Assembly: GCF_030247185.1 (NCBI RefSeq)
Contig: NC_080572.1
Coordinates: 96,335,198-96,399,197, forward strand
Source of the DNA: Malaya genurostris
Taxonomy: Eukaryota > Arthropoda > Insecta > Diptera > Culicidae
DNA: 64,000 nucleotides
Direction: 5' to 3'
This document shows positions 31,791 through 43,391 of the stretch, one piece after another. The notes beneath the pieces were generated by a model that saw only the letters and a program-made list of their open reading frames with translations, searched no databases and was not told where the DNA came from. Made by a program: the position numbers and the translations under genes. Every line of letters starts with the position of its first letter. The first letter of the stretch is position 1.

Positions 31791-32160
31791 ATTTGTACTA
31801 TAGAATAACGTTTTGCCCTTCTCATACTGAAAGGTTATGCAATCACTGTGAAAACCGACTTTTGAACCGAGGCCCGGAGGGCCGAGTGTCATATACCATT
31901 CGACTCAGTTCGTCGAGTACGCAAAATGTCTGTGTGTGTATGTGTGTGTATGTGTATGTGTGTATGTAACGTTTTTTTGCACTAACTTTTCTCGGAGATG
32001 GCTTAACCGATTTTCACAAACTTAGATTCAAATGAAATGTCTTGAGGTCCCATAAAAAATGTCTGAATATTATTTGGATCCGACTTCCAGTTCGGGACAG
32101 TGCTGTAGTTGTTCAAATTTCATTAGTTAGTCGCTGACTTTGTTGATGGGGCGCCTTGAT
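31791..32160. repeat. 'gagaaaggc' family repeat, uninterrupted microsatellite
   Basis: Contains AACCGACTTTTGAACCGAGG, ACCATTCGACTCAG, a TGTGTGTATG microsatellite (31929-31968) and TTCTCGGAGATGGCTTAACC in order. This is the empty-site reference for the copy at 15.0-17.6 kb. Confidence 0.7.
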
Positions 32161-34769
32161 TTCCGTGGTACAGGGGCGCATTGCAATTGACTGAAGTTAG
32201 ATTTCTATTCTTCGTATTTTTGTATACAACAGTTATATAGTTCTAGTATCAGACTTATTTGATGCGAGCGGGGCGTCGCATTTTCCTCAACAACTCCTTT
32301 TTAACTCTTTTTTAAGTTTTCTAAAGCTCTATAATTGCCACACCAATCAACCATGAAGACTTATTTGCAATAGACATAGTGTGATATAATCTGAATGTTT
32401 CTAAGTACCTAGATGTCAATATTTTCACTCTCTGTATTTATAATTCTTTCAAATAATAGTTCCGATTGTGTGATTGTGTGATAGAGTTCCAAATCTACTT
32501 CTTCAGAGCTGAGTTCTGTTATATATCCAGGTTTTTGATTGTATTAAAAACATCTTGCTGCGAAAATATAGACATAGTTCGAAAAAATCTTGTGATTTTA
32601 CATCTCATAAGATGAACATAAATGGAGCGTCGTATTTCACACGAATTAGGATAACAAAATTGGGACAAAAAACAAAAAATATCGATAGAAACAGCGCGAC
32701 TTAAACCGAGAAACATTAGATTACAAGCACACCATTTCATGAATTCATTCTATATGGCGGTTTGAATACTTTGACTTCGAACTATAACTGCGGAACCGGA
32801 AGTCGGATTCGGATGAAATTTCACAGTAGCTTTTGAGATAATGTGAGCTTTAATTTAAACCAGGATTTCTAAAAATCGGCTCAAGCATCGCTGAGAAATA
32901 GAAATGAGTTCTATTTTTGGAGTTTTTCTTCACTACTTTCGGTACTGCCGGAACAGAAAAAGGTCTCCCCCTTAATTAAGTTGATATGCCCACAAACTAA
33001 CAAATTCTGTAAACTAGAAGAATTTATCAGACAGTTTTATAGGATTTCTATCTGTTTTTGACCATCGTTTGTGAAAATCTACTCATGGAATGGGTAATTT
33101 TCCACTTATCACGCTTTAGTTCCAAAACCGGAAGTCGGATCTGAATAAAATGTTTAGGAAACTATAAATATTTTTAGGAAACTATAAGATAATCTTTTTG
33201 TTGTTGCGAGAAAATCAACTAAAATGTAAATTCCCGAGGATGTTTTGCCCATTCTATTTTTAGCCCTTGTTTGCGGTGTATTTGTTTTCAGTAATATCAG
33301 AGCAGATCAATAACTGATTATGCGTTTCAATTTTGGTTGGTTGGTAGTAACATCAAACTGAGAATAAGTTTTGTTATAAACTCGGGCAATTCCATATCTC
33401 TTTCTGATTTCAGTTCGCTATTCGATGTCATGGGAATAATTTATCTGCTTCCGATTTTGATTTTTTACCGACCAATACTAAGCAAATTGGGTAATCGATA
33501 AACACGAATATCACATTTTCAGAAGAAAATGCTTATTTTAGGGCTTAGTGGATAGTTTTGAAAAAAATAAATTCACTTTATTTCCACAATATTAAAAATT
33601 TCCTAAGTATTTCCCACTAATGTCACGAAATAGTAACAGACATAGATACTAGTAGTGGGAGGAAAGTGCTATCTCTGTTGTACTAGTACAGGTGAACCAT
33701 TTTACATCTTAGAGATAAATCATTTTGCTAAATTACATATAAATAAATAGTAACTTGGAAAGTTAATATATTTACATATGTTCTTAAACTTTCAGCTACG
33801 TTTAGTTTCCATGTTAGTTCATAATTTTCTAAACATATTCAGCTATTTTTGACTTGGAATGAAAATCTTATCTAATTTTACTTACTGAAACTCTTTTTGA
33901 ATTTTCTGATGGTTGGGTTAAAGTAGTAAATGATGGTTTTTTTCAACAGTTTTTCTTTTTATCAAAAACTGTTTGAATTGATGGCTTCGAATATCCACTG
34001 AGCATTCCAATATCGAGAATGTATTTTTTCTCGTGTCTTACCGCATTTTCTCCATGGGCAAGTTTAAGCATTCAATGAATCAACTGGTGAAAGGCTGACA
34101 TTTTAAGCTGATGAGAATGATTAGAAGTATAACGTATAATACTTTCTGTATTGGTTTATATATTAAATATATATTATATATTAAAAAGGATAGGTTTTCC
34201 GAATTCCTTGTGATGAGAATGTCTAAGAAGTCTGCTGTTATTTGCTTCTTCACAAGTGAGTTCAATGTTTTTGTGCATGTTATCGAAAGATGAACTACCT
34301 CATTATGTATTGAGTCGGTATTCAATCAAAACGATAAAATCTCGTAAAGTCTGATCTAAGATGCATAGAAGAAAGAAGAAAATACTAATGAAATCGCCAT
34401 CAGCTCAATTCATGTGGTAATTAATTCCACTATACCGACCTTCACTAAACAAGACCGAGTTTGAAGAAAAGATGCCAGTATTCATAAAAATTTACCTCGT
34501 TCAAAATTAGTGAACTTCATCATTTCTTGCCCAAAACTTCATTACTGTCCAATTTTTCAATAGAGTCAACTTAAAACTATTAAAAGTTAATGATGAAAAT
34601 TACAGACAGTTACAAATGCTAGTATATTTTATGTTTGAATATAATAAATGTTATAAAAATTGTTGTTAAAGCAGCACTGCTCAAAGCTGACTTATTTATT
34701 GAAAGCTTTACAGTATTAAGTAAACAAAATTCGTTTTGCACCCTGATATCAATTCTTAGGCACTCCGTG
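32161..34769. other. Intronic DNA with scattered degenerate repeats
   Basis: 32760-33200 contains two degraded blocks of the 'gagaaaggc' family (CCGGAAGTCGGATTCGGATG, ACCGGAAGTCGGATCTGAAT). The rest is AT-rich with no ORF of interest. Confidence 0.4.
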
Positions 34770-35300
34770 CTTATGTTTTTATTTAGCTTGAAAATTTACT
34801 CCTTCAGTAGAATTACATAAAGTATTTAAAAATACTTCCACAATGCGCCCTAGAATTAATTTTAAGAGCGTCCTTGAATCATCCCTAAGGCGCTCTTCCA
34901 TATTAGGCTTTCAAGATTTTTTTTGTTTGAAAATTGATAATGATTTGCGCCCTCAGTAGAATCATTTGATGTATTTAAAAATACTTCAACCTTGCACACT
35001 AGAATTATTGATATGGGAGCCCTCTAATTCTCTTACCGTGATTCTGCGCCCTGGAATCATTCCAAAGGCGACCTCTTCAAATTTTACCTACAAAATGTTA
35101 TTTATTTAGCTTGAAAATAAATAATGAAAATAAACTACGATTATTTATTGTATTTAAAAAAATGTCAACCTGCGTGCTAGGAGCAATTATATGGGCGTTC
35201 TTATCATTTCTCCTATCGTGATTCTGCGCCCTGGAATGAATCCCAAGGCGCCCTTTCAAATTATCTTTACAAGATGTTATTTATTTAGCTAATAAATAAA
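34770..35300. repeat. Imperfect tandem repeat, about 140-180-bp units
   Basis: The motifs TTTATTTAGCTTGAAAAT (34779, 35105, 35281), TGATTCTGCGCCCTGGAAT (35038, 35219) and GTATTTAAAAATACTTC recur in the same order, giving about three and a half diverged units. Confidence 0.65.
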
Positions 35301-35439
35301 TAACGATTCGATATCTCAATAGGTATTATTGCTTTTGCACCCTTCGTTGTTACTTGAATCAGTCATTATCAAAATTTCCAACAACAAATTTTCTCGATTC
35401 CTGAGAAGAAGAAGTTTTATGAGCAGGTTAGTCACTGAC

Positions 35440-35875
35440 TAACTGTGACTAACCGCAACTACAGCACTGGTTCGGGAGTTATGGGGTAAAATGTGAAAAA
35501 AAAGAAAATATGTGTTCCAACTTTTCTCATAGATGGCGCGACCGATTTTCATAAACTTAGAATAAAATGAAAGGTCCTGTGGTCCCATGCGTAATTCCTG
35601 AATTTCTTGCGGATCCGACTTCCGGATCCGGAAATATAGGGTAAAGTGGGTTAAAAATTGTATACCATCACTGAAAATAGGGAAAATCCCTAAAAAAAAT
35701 TCTAAATCGACCTCAAATCTTTTCCAATCGATAGTTTTTATCAGTAGATGGTCAAACAAACCGATTGCGGTTATTCTTTTAAGAATCGAAGAAAATTATT
35801 TTGAAGAATTCCACAGTATTATATGATAGTATGATTGATATGAGAAAGGCATCATTACACCACTAGGTGGATTAA
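35440..35875. repeat. 'gagaaaggc' family repeat
   Basis: The order CATAGATGGCGCGACCGATT, GACTTCCGGATCCGGAAATA, ATGAGAAAGGCATCATTACA, CCACTAGGTGGATTAAAAC is that of this family. It lacks the microsatellite half. Confidence 0.65.
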
Positions 35876-36129
35876 AACAAGTTTTTATATAATTTATTTT
35901 ATTTATAATTTGTTTTTCCATCACCTTGAGTCGACAGTTTTCTCAAATTACATAAAATATGCACATTGATTGTAAGATTTCGTCAATTCAGATCAATGTT
36001 GAGAATACATATTCCCCCTCCCTCTTGTGAATATTTTTGTGAGCCTCACTTAGTTGCTAGAAATATACTGTACTCGCAAAGAAGTACCAAGTTTTCGTAA
36101 AACCCGATGAATTTTCCCTTACACTTTCC

Positions 36130-38818
36130 ATGTTAGGGGCACTTACTCCTCTCTCTCACCCTGAAAATAACCTTATAATCTATATTGATTTAACTTTCTT
36201 TTTGTCAGTGAACAGATCTCCACCTTGATTACCCTGAGTTGTGCAGAAAGTATCTGAGTTTTTAAAAAAATATCGATGCCCACCTTTGTTACATGGCCAA
36301 ACTTGGTGGCGATTCGTGAATTTGTTTCGTAGTTATGCTGAGACTTAAATACACTCGCGTTCATAGATAGTTAAAGATCATTTTCCCTTAGTTCTTTGAA
36401 TTCCCCGGCAAAATAGAACCAGATCCTTTAAAATTATTTAAATAAAATTGCGTTGCACTCGAATTAACAACAGCAATACTATCTACTACGACCACTCTCT
36501 TGTTTTACAAAAAATGGGAGGTGAAAATGTATTTTCAAAAACCCCTCCTTCTAGTCTAAATTTCGACTCTCTTCAAATTACATAAATTTCGTCATTGACC
36601 CCCTCCCCCCATGACACTTGCTACACACTATCTTCCCTGAAAATGTCCTAATGATCATCTCTGAAGAGCAAGAAGTATCTGGCCAAATTTGATAGCAATC
36701 CGTTCAGTAGTTCCAGAGTTATGCCGTTACAAACATTTCATCCCCTTTTTAGAGGGAAGTACTACATCCATTCCATGGTCTTCAAAAAGTATCGATTCTC
36801 GTCAAATTAAATAAATTTTCTCATGACCCCAGTTAAGGATAATTGCTACGCTCCCTCCCCATAAAAATTCTCTTACAACTATCTATGAACAGCAAAAATC
36901 TTCTATGCCAAGTGTGATAGCAGTTCGTTCAGTAGTTTCGGAGTTATGCCGTTACATCCCCCTTTTTAAAGGCACTTGCTACATCCACCCCCATATATAT
37001 AATTCCTAAGGTATGGAAAATGTTTGCATGATCTAAAAAATTATCGACTCTAATCAAATTTTATGATTTTTTTCATAACCTATTAATGATACTTGCTTCG
37101 CATCCTCCCATAAAAAAAGCCTTTATGACTATTTCTGAAGAGAAAGAAATAATTGTGCCAAATTTTATAGCAATTCGTGCAATAGTTCCGAAGTTATGCC
37201 GTTACAAACATTATACTCCTTTTTTAGAGGCACTTAGTACACTCTCTCCCCACAGAATATCCTTATAATTATATCTAAGTTGTGCAAAAAGTGACTACGG
37301 TCTTCAAAAAGTACCGATTTTCGTCAAATTAGATAATTTTTTTATGACTACCTTTGTTAAGGACACTTGCTTAACTCCCCCATGGAAATATTCTTATAAC
37401 AATCTCTGAAGAGCAAGAAGCACATGTGCCAGGTTTGATAGGAATCCGTTAAGTGGTTTCGAAGTTATGCCATTACAAACATTATACCCCCCTTTTTAAA
37501 GGCACTTGCTACATCCATCCCCTATTAAATCATATCTACGATATGCAAAATATTTCTAAGATCTTCAAACTATATGGATTTTTGTCAAGTTATATGTATT
37601 TCTTCATGACTCCTCCTTGTTAATGACTTGCACTTGCTACCAGTGCTGTAAAACTTCATTCAATTCAATTGAAACTGAATGTGGAACACATTGACGATCT
37701 CTCTAATGCAGTAAACTTCACTCTCTGACGCACACAATGTTTGCTGACGGCCCGAACGGGCAGCATTCAATTCATCACTCGTTTCTCTTCAATCGAGACT
37801 CAGTTTAACCACCGTCAGTTGATCTCTTGAAATGTCAAAATATCTCTTTGAATAGTGTGAGAGCGGCCTTCAAATGAGGTTCATGTAAACATTCGAATTG
37901 GTTCAAGATAATAGATGAACGACAAACCAGATAGCTGAAATATCAATCACAAAATACACATAAATTAATTGTTTCCTCCTTTAGTTTTCATTTTAAATAC
38001 TTTACTCCATTTATAATTCTATTCGTTCGAATTTGCTTACTACCATGAGCGAAAGCGTTGAAGCAGGTAGACTACTTGGCACTCGAAACTGAGCAAACAA
38101 AACTTCAAATGACTAGGTACGATTAATCAACTGACGATGAATTCCGGGAGCTTAACTTTAAAATGGCAGCAAAAGTCAAATGAATTAGTAGGGATGTACT
38201 GACTGTCAGCGGCCATAATTTTCATTTTCATCTTATATTATTCGATTGAAAATGAAATTTTACCGCACTGCTTGCTACATCCACCCCCCATATAATCATA
38301 TCTAATATTAGCAAAATGTTTCTACGGTCTTAAAAAAGTATCGATTCTCGTCAAATTAGACAAATTTTTTCTTGACCCCCCATGTTATGAACACTTACTA
38401 CGCTCCCTCCAAAGTCAAAATATCCTTATGACCTTTTCAAAAGAGCAATAAGTATCTGTGCCAAGTTTGGTAGAAATCCGTTCAGTAGTTTCGAACGTAT
38501 GCCGTTTTAAACATTAAACCCCCCTTTTTAAAGGCACTTGCTACATCCACCCCCCCGTATAGTCATATCTAAGGTATGCAAAATGTTTCTATGGTCTTTA
38601 GAACGTATCGATTTTTGTCAAGTTATATGAATTTTTTCATGACCCCCCTTGTTTATGACACTTGATACGCTCCCTCCCGTATAATAATACTACTTAAACC
38701 ATCTCTGAAATGCAAGAAGTATCTGTGCCAAGTTTGGTACCAATCTGTTCAGTAGTTCCGAAGTTATAGCGTTACAAATATACAAACTTACATCCATTTT
38801 TATGTACATAGATTTGGT
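36130..38818. repeat. Degenerate tandem array, units of roughly 215-275 bp
   Basis: The block TTTTTAAAGGCACTTGCTAC recurs with variants near 36750, 36964, 37221, 37494 and 38526, each followed by CATCCACCCCC, a TATCGATTCTCGTCAAATTA-like segment, and GCCAAGTTTGATAGCAATCC, GTTCAGTAGTTTCG, AGTTATGCCGTTACAAACAT. The array ends with CGTTACAAATATACAAACTT at 38772. It is interrupted by a hAT MITE at 37641-38270. Non-coding; probably internal repeats of an old dispersed element. Confidence 0.75.
37641..38270. mobile_element. hAT-type MITE, 630 bp
   Basis: Ends CAGTGCTGTAAAACTTCATT and (reverse complement of the right end) CAGTGCGGTAAAATTTCATT, flanked by the 8-bp duplication CTTGCTAC (37633-37640, 38271-38278). 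Inserted in the tandem array. No transposase. Confidence 0.92.
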
Positions 38819-38910
38819 GAAATTCACTCCTTCAGTCCTCTATAACTGCATTATTTTTTTCTGCACTATTTACAGATTAGTTTGGTCCTTTGATCACGAA
38901 ACTTTTATCA

Positions 38911-39292
38911 AAGACTGTCCCAGAAAGTATGGACGCACTTTGATTTCGCTGTAAATAATTCACAAGTGTTAGATATTCAAATTTTATTCGATATACTGAT
39001 AATAATAGACTACAACAACAGAACATTTGCTACTTAGCCATTGTAGACTACCTGGCGCACCTTCTTGCGAACGTTCCTCATTAAATTCCGTACAGACTTC
39101 TTGGCGACAAGTTTTGACACTTTTTTCCAATCTGTTGAATGGTTTCGGCTGCCGAGACATGTTTCCTAAGATGTGCCTTCGTTAAAGCCTAAAATTCCTC
39201 AATTGGTCGAAGTTGTGGGCAATTTGGTGGATTCATGTCTTTTGGGACGAAAGTGACATTTTTTATAGTATACCATTCTACTAGGTTATAGT
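38911..39292 (-). mobile_element. DD37E element, truncated copy 2
   Basis: AAGACTGTCCCAGAAAGTAT through GGACGAAAGTGACATTTTTT repeats 1645-2020 with small deletions. It breaks off at GTATACCATTCTAC (39279-39292), just short of the segment coding for the second catalytic Asp. Confidence 0.85.
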
Positions 39293-39690
39293 ATACCAGG
39301 TCATACTAGGTTGCAATATTTTAAAACCTTTTTGTGGAACATTCACATACATTTTCAAAGACACAACTTATACAAAGAATTAGAATAAGCGGCAATAGTA
39401 AAATGATTCTATCGCAATTATCCACTGCCCATACAGAATCGGATCGCGAAACGAGAATAAGTGACCGTTTGTTGCTTCAGAGAGAATCCCCACAGCAGCG
39501 TGCTAACCTTTGATTCTCAGAAATGTCATCGAGAGAAATTCGCTCTCGCACTGGTGTCTATTCTATGTTATTCTAGCCATGCCGGGTTTTTGTTGTTGCG
39601 ATGATATCCGTATCTCTTTGATGGATTGAATCGTGTGAAGAGTTGCGAGCGATCGTTCTTTGATACGATAAAAGCCATCCTTGCCAACCA
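39293..39690. repeat. Dispersed repeat, inverted copy at 59860-60245
   Basis: Reverse-complement match of about 390 bp, for example TCGGATCGCGAAACGAGAAT (39431) against 60059-60078, and GATACGATAAAAGCCATCCT (39662) against 59860-59880. Its right end abuts Ty3/gypsy sequence. Confidence 0.75.
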
Positions 39691-39699
39691 GTGCAAGTA

Positions 39700-40318
39700 A
39701 TTTGCAACTGAAAGTTATGGAAAATGTTCCATCTGCGATCGAGCATAACCGGAAGCGGTCAAAATATCACTATGATAAGAAATCAAAACCATTACCTGAA
39801 CTTCAGCCAGGATGCAGCCAGATTTGAAGCAGTGTAAGGAACCCGCAACGCAGCAGCAGTATACATCGCCATCCAAACACGTCACTCAACCAATATCGCT
39901 TGACAAGGAAACTAAAATGTAAGTCCAACGTCCAACGAAGTTACAAACAAAACCTACTGAGGTAACCATTGTACAACCTCAAATCACAAGAGAAGAAAAT
40001 ACGTCTGAATCTGAAAGGAACTGCTCACAGTCGAAGATCATTCGTCCGCAACGTATCAAGCGTCTACCGGAGAAACTCAAAGATTTTTATCTCAAGTAAT
40101 ATTATTTTTTCTTAGAGTAAGGAGGATGTTGTGGTATTAGCTTGCCCCTCGTTGGGTGCTTTTTCATTTACGTATCTGAGTGTGCTCGCTCTCTTTTATA
40201 CGATCAGTCAGTCAGTAACGTACAGTCAAAGAGGAAAGGCCTGATATTTGAATCGTTTATAAATAAAGTTAAAGACTAATAGTCTGACGTGTCTTTTGAT
40301 TAATAGAACAGTCTTTGT
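39700..40318 (+). pseudogene. Ty3/gypsy retrotransposon tail: integrase C-terminus and 3' LTR remnant
   Basis: Plus-strand frames give KRSKYHYDKKSKPLPELQPG (39755-39813), the typical end of a Ty3/gypsy integrase, then a Gln/Pro/Thr-rich tail ending QRIKRLPEKLKDFYLK before a TAA at 40097. A purine-rich AAGGAGGA (40121) precedes TGTTGTGGTATTAGC, a likely 3' LTR start; the LTR probably ends near 40318. Frame breaks near 39820 and 39920 disable the ORF. No 5' part is in the window. Confidence 0.65.
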
Positions 40319-40870
40319 TATGAACCAAAACCGAACACGTGAACCCAAAATATAGACTATATTTGTCATGATTTGTATTTGTTTTTTAGATGACGAAATT
40401 ACATCAATAGCCCAAAGCTTGTGTTCAAGTTTAGTATGCAAGTAGTTATTTTTATAACGTTTCTCTACCATCCATTACTACCATTCTGCGATTTTGGTTG
40501 AAGCGATAAACTTTTTTTCATTATCAATCGAGTTCATCTTATATAAATAAGAAATTAATCTTATGCACTCAAACCTTACCCTGGGGTAGTTGTCAATTTC
40601 TCAGGCGAAACGACATAACATGGGATTTCATCCAATCTTGCATGACACAAGATCAGAGCATACCAATAGAAGCTTCAAATCGTTTATGGCACTTTTTGTC
40701 TTGCTGTGTAGCAACAACCTACCTCTAGCATGCTACTTATAGATAACATAGGTAACACTGTTGATTTCGAGTACATCAAGCTTTCTTAATATACAAAAAA
40801 TTCATTAAAGTCAAAGCTGGGCGGGCGATATACTTCATGAGCATCATAAAACTGTCCTTTAACACACAGT
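40319..40870. other. Intronic DNA; partial copy of the 41.2-41.9 kb element
   Basis: TACCCTGGGGTAGTTGTCAA, TTTCTCAGGCGAAACGACAT at 40577-40617 repeats 41627-41668 in the same orientation. No gene seen. Confidence 0.4.
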
Positions 40871-40884
40871 TCAATGTGTATGTC

Positions 40885-41199
40885 TGTATGTAAGTCTATG
40901 TTGAATGTTTTGTTTCACATATACGGCTAATCCACCACTAGAGTGATTCATCCAAGCAAAATAGGCTCTATATTGTGGAATTTCGTGAAGGATGCAGTTT
41001 TCATTTTTAAACCATGTCACGTCTATAGAAGTTTTACAATTCTCTAGGTCCTGTAGAATTACGTCAAACTTGGATAGCTCATTTATACCTCTAACATTCC
41101 ACTGTAAAATTTTTAACGTTTGTTCATCATTACTAACGTAGCTATCGTTGGAATTATAAATATTGTCATGGGAAAAGTTTTTCTGATTTGTGTTGTCCA
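40885..41199 (-). pseudogene. N-terminal endonuclease fragment of a LINE or Helentron
   Basis: Minus-strand reading: Asn-rich start, then LKILQWNVRGINELSKFDVI, TWFKNENCILHEIPQYRAYF and NHSSGGLAVYVKQNIQHRL. These are the first strands of an AP-like endonuclease (N in QWNVRG; the E before TWF is lost in a small deletion). It lacks the DFN and SDH blocks. The frame is cut at 41199 by the TIR element next to it. CR1/Jockey-type LINEs and Helentron endonucleases both fit. Confidence 0.65.
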
Positions 41200-41936
41200 C
41201 TCAAACGCTCGGGTTGGGATTTGAATCGATTTTTTTTCATAAATTTTTGCGTCTTTTCAAAAAAGTCTTTCAGAAGTTTTGTAACCGGTTCCAGTACCCT
41301 CTGGGATGGTTGGCCTAATGATTAGTTTATTGTTTTGTTTGTTTTATTTTATTGGTGACTTTACCCGTTTCTGGTCATTCGCCGCACATGATTAGTTTAT
41401 TCAAATTGATGCGTTTTATGTCGTTTTCGCTTGATGCCAAACCTAACCCAGTTTCCACCCTAACTGCTGTCAAACCGTTTGTTTGAAGCTAGTTTCGAAC
41501 CTAGTTATAAGGTTGTTGAACTGAAAATCGAGTCAGTTACGAACCTGGTTGATATTTCAGGTTTGCTCATACCCCCGTTGCTGCGAAATCAACACAATTT
41601 CATGAAAAGTGTTTGTTTGATGAAACTACCCTGGGTCAGTTTCAGTTTTCTCAAGCGAAAACGACATTAGTAAATCTTGCACATATCAGATTGTTCCAGA
41701 ACTGTTCCCATATACATTTTTAGTTTTTTAGATAGAATAGCAATACCGACTTACTCCAAGGCGATCTGGAATAACACCGGTGTTTTTGGACCATATCAAC
41801 ACCGATTAAGGCAGAATGAAATGAAAGAATACCCGGTTTTTCTGACATACATACATCAAGATCGGTAAATTTATTCAGCAGTTACAAATTTTTGAAAAAA
41901 AATTGATGAAAATTTCAACCCGAGCGTTTGAATGTT
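41200..41936. mobile_element. TIR element or MITE, about 0.74 kb
   Basis: Inverted ends: CTCAAACGCTCGGGTTGGGA at the left and, as reverse complement of the right end, ATTCAAACGCTCGGGTTGAA, extending with lower identity over about 50 bp. No transposase and no clear target duplication. It interrupts the endonuclease fragment. Confidence 0.65.
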
Positions 41937-42536
41937 AAAAACGACTGGCGTGTCTTCTGGTATAGTGATTTGGATTATGGAACAATTATCCGAATTGGAG
42001 TATAGAACAATTATCCGACAGTTCATAACTGACAAAACATAGATCCAGAAACCGATTGTTGCTGTTTTGATTGTTCCTTGCTAAACCTCTGCATGCATCG
42101 AGAATCTTCTTTTACTAATTGGATTTCGAACTGGTATTCAGGGCCAAATGATTAACAAAGTTACTCTTTTTTAATATTCGCATTTTTAATTATTCATGCA
42201 TTTCCAGTAAAATATTTTCATTTACGTTACACTTCATTGATTATTTCGTGGAAATGTTCAATCCATGAGATATACACTGTAACAATCATATTAACTCTCT
42301 CCTCATTACCCTCTTGTTTTATTTTCACAACTCCACACCATTAATAACTATGGACAAACGGATTCCTGTCAGCGCAGGACTGTTTGCTTTTTATTTGTTT
42401 TGTGCTCGTTCCAAGAAAAAAAGTATTTGAATTAAACAATATGATTTACGATTCACCCGCTGTTTCCGATAAGGATTTTGAGTTAATTCATAAATTTTAA
42501 CGCAACTGTCATCGGTAAATATATCATCAAACTCAC
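41937..42536. other. Intron 1 sequence next to exon 1
   Basis: No ORF or repeat ends. It ends at the donor site of exon 1. Confidence 0.5.
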
Positions 42537-43391
42537 CGTCAAATTATTGTCCGCCATATGGATGTGTTTCAGTGCATTCAGCCCATTGAACGCACCAAGA
42601 TCCAGTTCTGTCAGCACGTTGCCATCCAGTTGAAGTGACCGCAGCTCGCGCAGGGCCTCGAAGCTGTCATTGGCGACGAATTCAATCAGATTGACCGACA
42701 AATCCAGGTGACGCAGGGATCGCAAAAACTGCAGATTGGCATCGTATGGCACTTCCAGAAGCTGATTATTTCTAAGCGAAAGGGTCTCCAGTGTACTGAG
42801 TGACCGAAAGACATCCTCGTCCAAGCTGACGATTTGATTGTTTGTCAGATCCAGATCTAGCAAACTGGCCAAACCATGGAATGCGGTGGGATGAATCTTC
42901 TCTATCCGATTGTCATTCAGTAGCAGAGTCTCCAACATCTGCAATCCCTTGAAACTATCCTTCAGTAGATTGCTGAGCAAGTTGTAGCTCAGATTCAGTG
43001 TCCTCAGTTTGGCCTGAGCCTCGAAGTTTCTCGACCCGAGGGTGTCCAATCGGTTGTGGGAAATGTCCAGCACCTCCAGCTGGTAGTAGAATCCAAGCGT
43101 AAAGTGCACATTGGTAATCGCGTTCGAGCTTAGGTTGATGTGTCGCACGTCCGGATTAAGCTGGATCGGGACGACCTCCAGGGATGCGTTGATGCACGAC
43201 GTCCGGAGGTTGCGGTCGGCCTCGCAGGTACACAGTGACGGACAGAATCCAATTATCCGCTCCGGTATGCAGATCAAGAGCACCAGAAGGCCGCCAAGCA
43301 AGGTCCGCCACGAGGGGCAGACTGTCGTCAGGGCGGACACCTTGCGAGATGGTGACGATGAAGACGGTGATGCTGACGACGCCGCTGTCAT
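42537..43391 (-). CDS. LRR transmembrane protein, coding exon 1 (signal peptide, LRRNT, LRRs)
   Basis: The ATG at 43391-43389 is the first after an in-frame TAA five codons upstream. The 285 residues start with a Ser-rich 28-residue leader, then a hydrophobic core (TLLGGLLVLLICI) acting as a signal peptide. An LRRNT cap follows (CPSLCTCEADRNLRTSC), then eight to nine LRRs, e.g. LEVLDISHNRLDTLGSRNF, LETLLLNDNRIEKIHPTAF, LRSLQLDGNVLTELDLGAF. The exon ends in phase 0 at ACG|GTGAGT. Codon use is GC-rich compared with all surrounding DNA, as expected for a host exon under selection. The protein would sit in the plasma membrane with its LRRs outside. The family resembles insect Tartan/Capricious-type proteins; orthology is not established. 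Confidence 0.92.

Larger units (their letters stand above)
30600..42536 (-). other. Intron 1 of the LRR gene (11.9 kb)
   Basis: Donor ACG|GTGAGTTT (GT at 42536-42535) and acceptor at 30601-30600, phase 0. It contains the repeats and elements listed between 31 and 41.9 kb. Confidence 0.8.
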
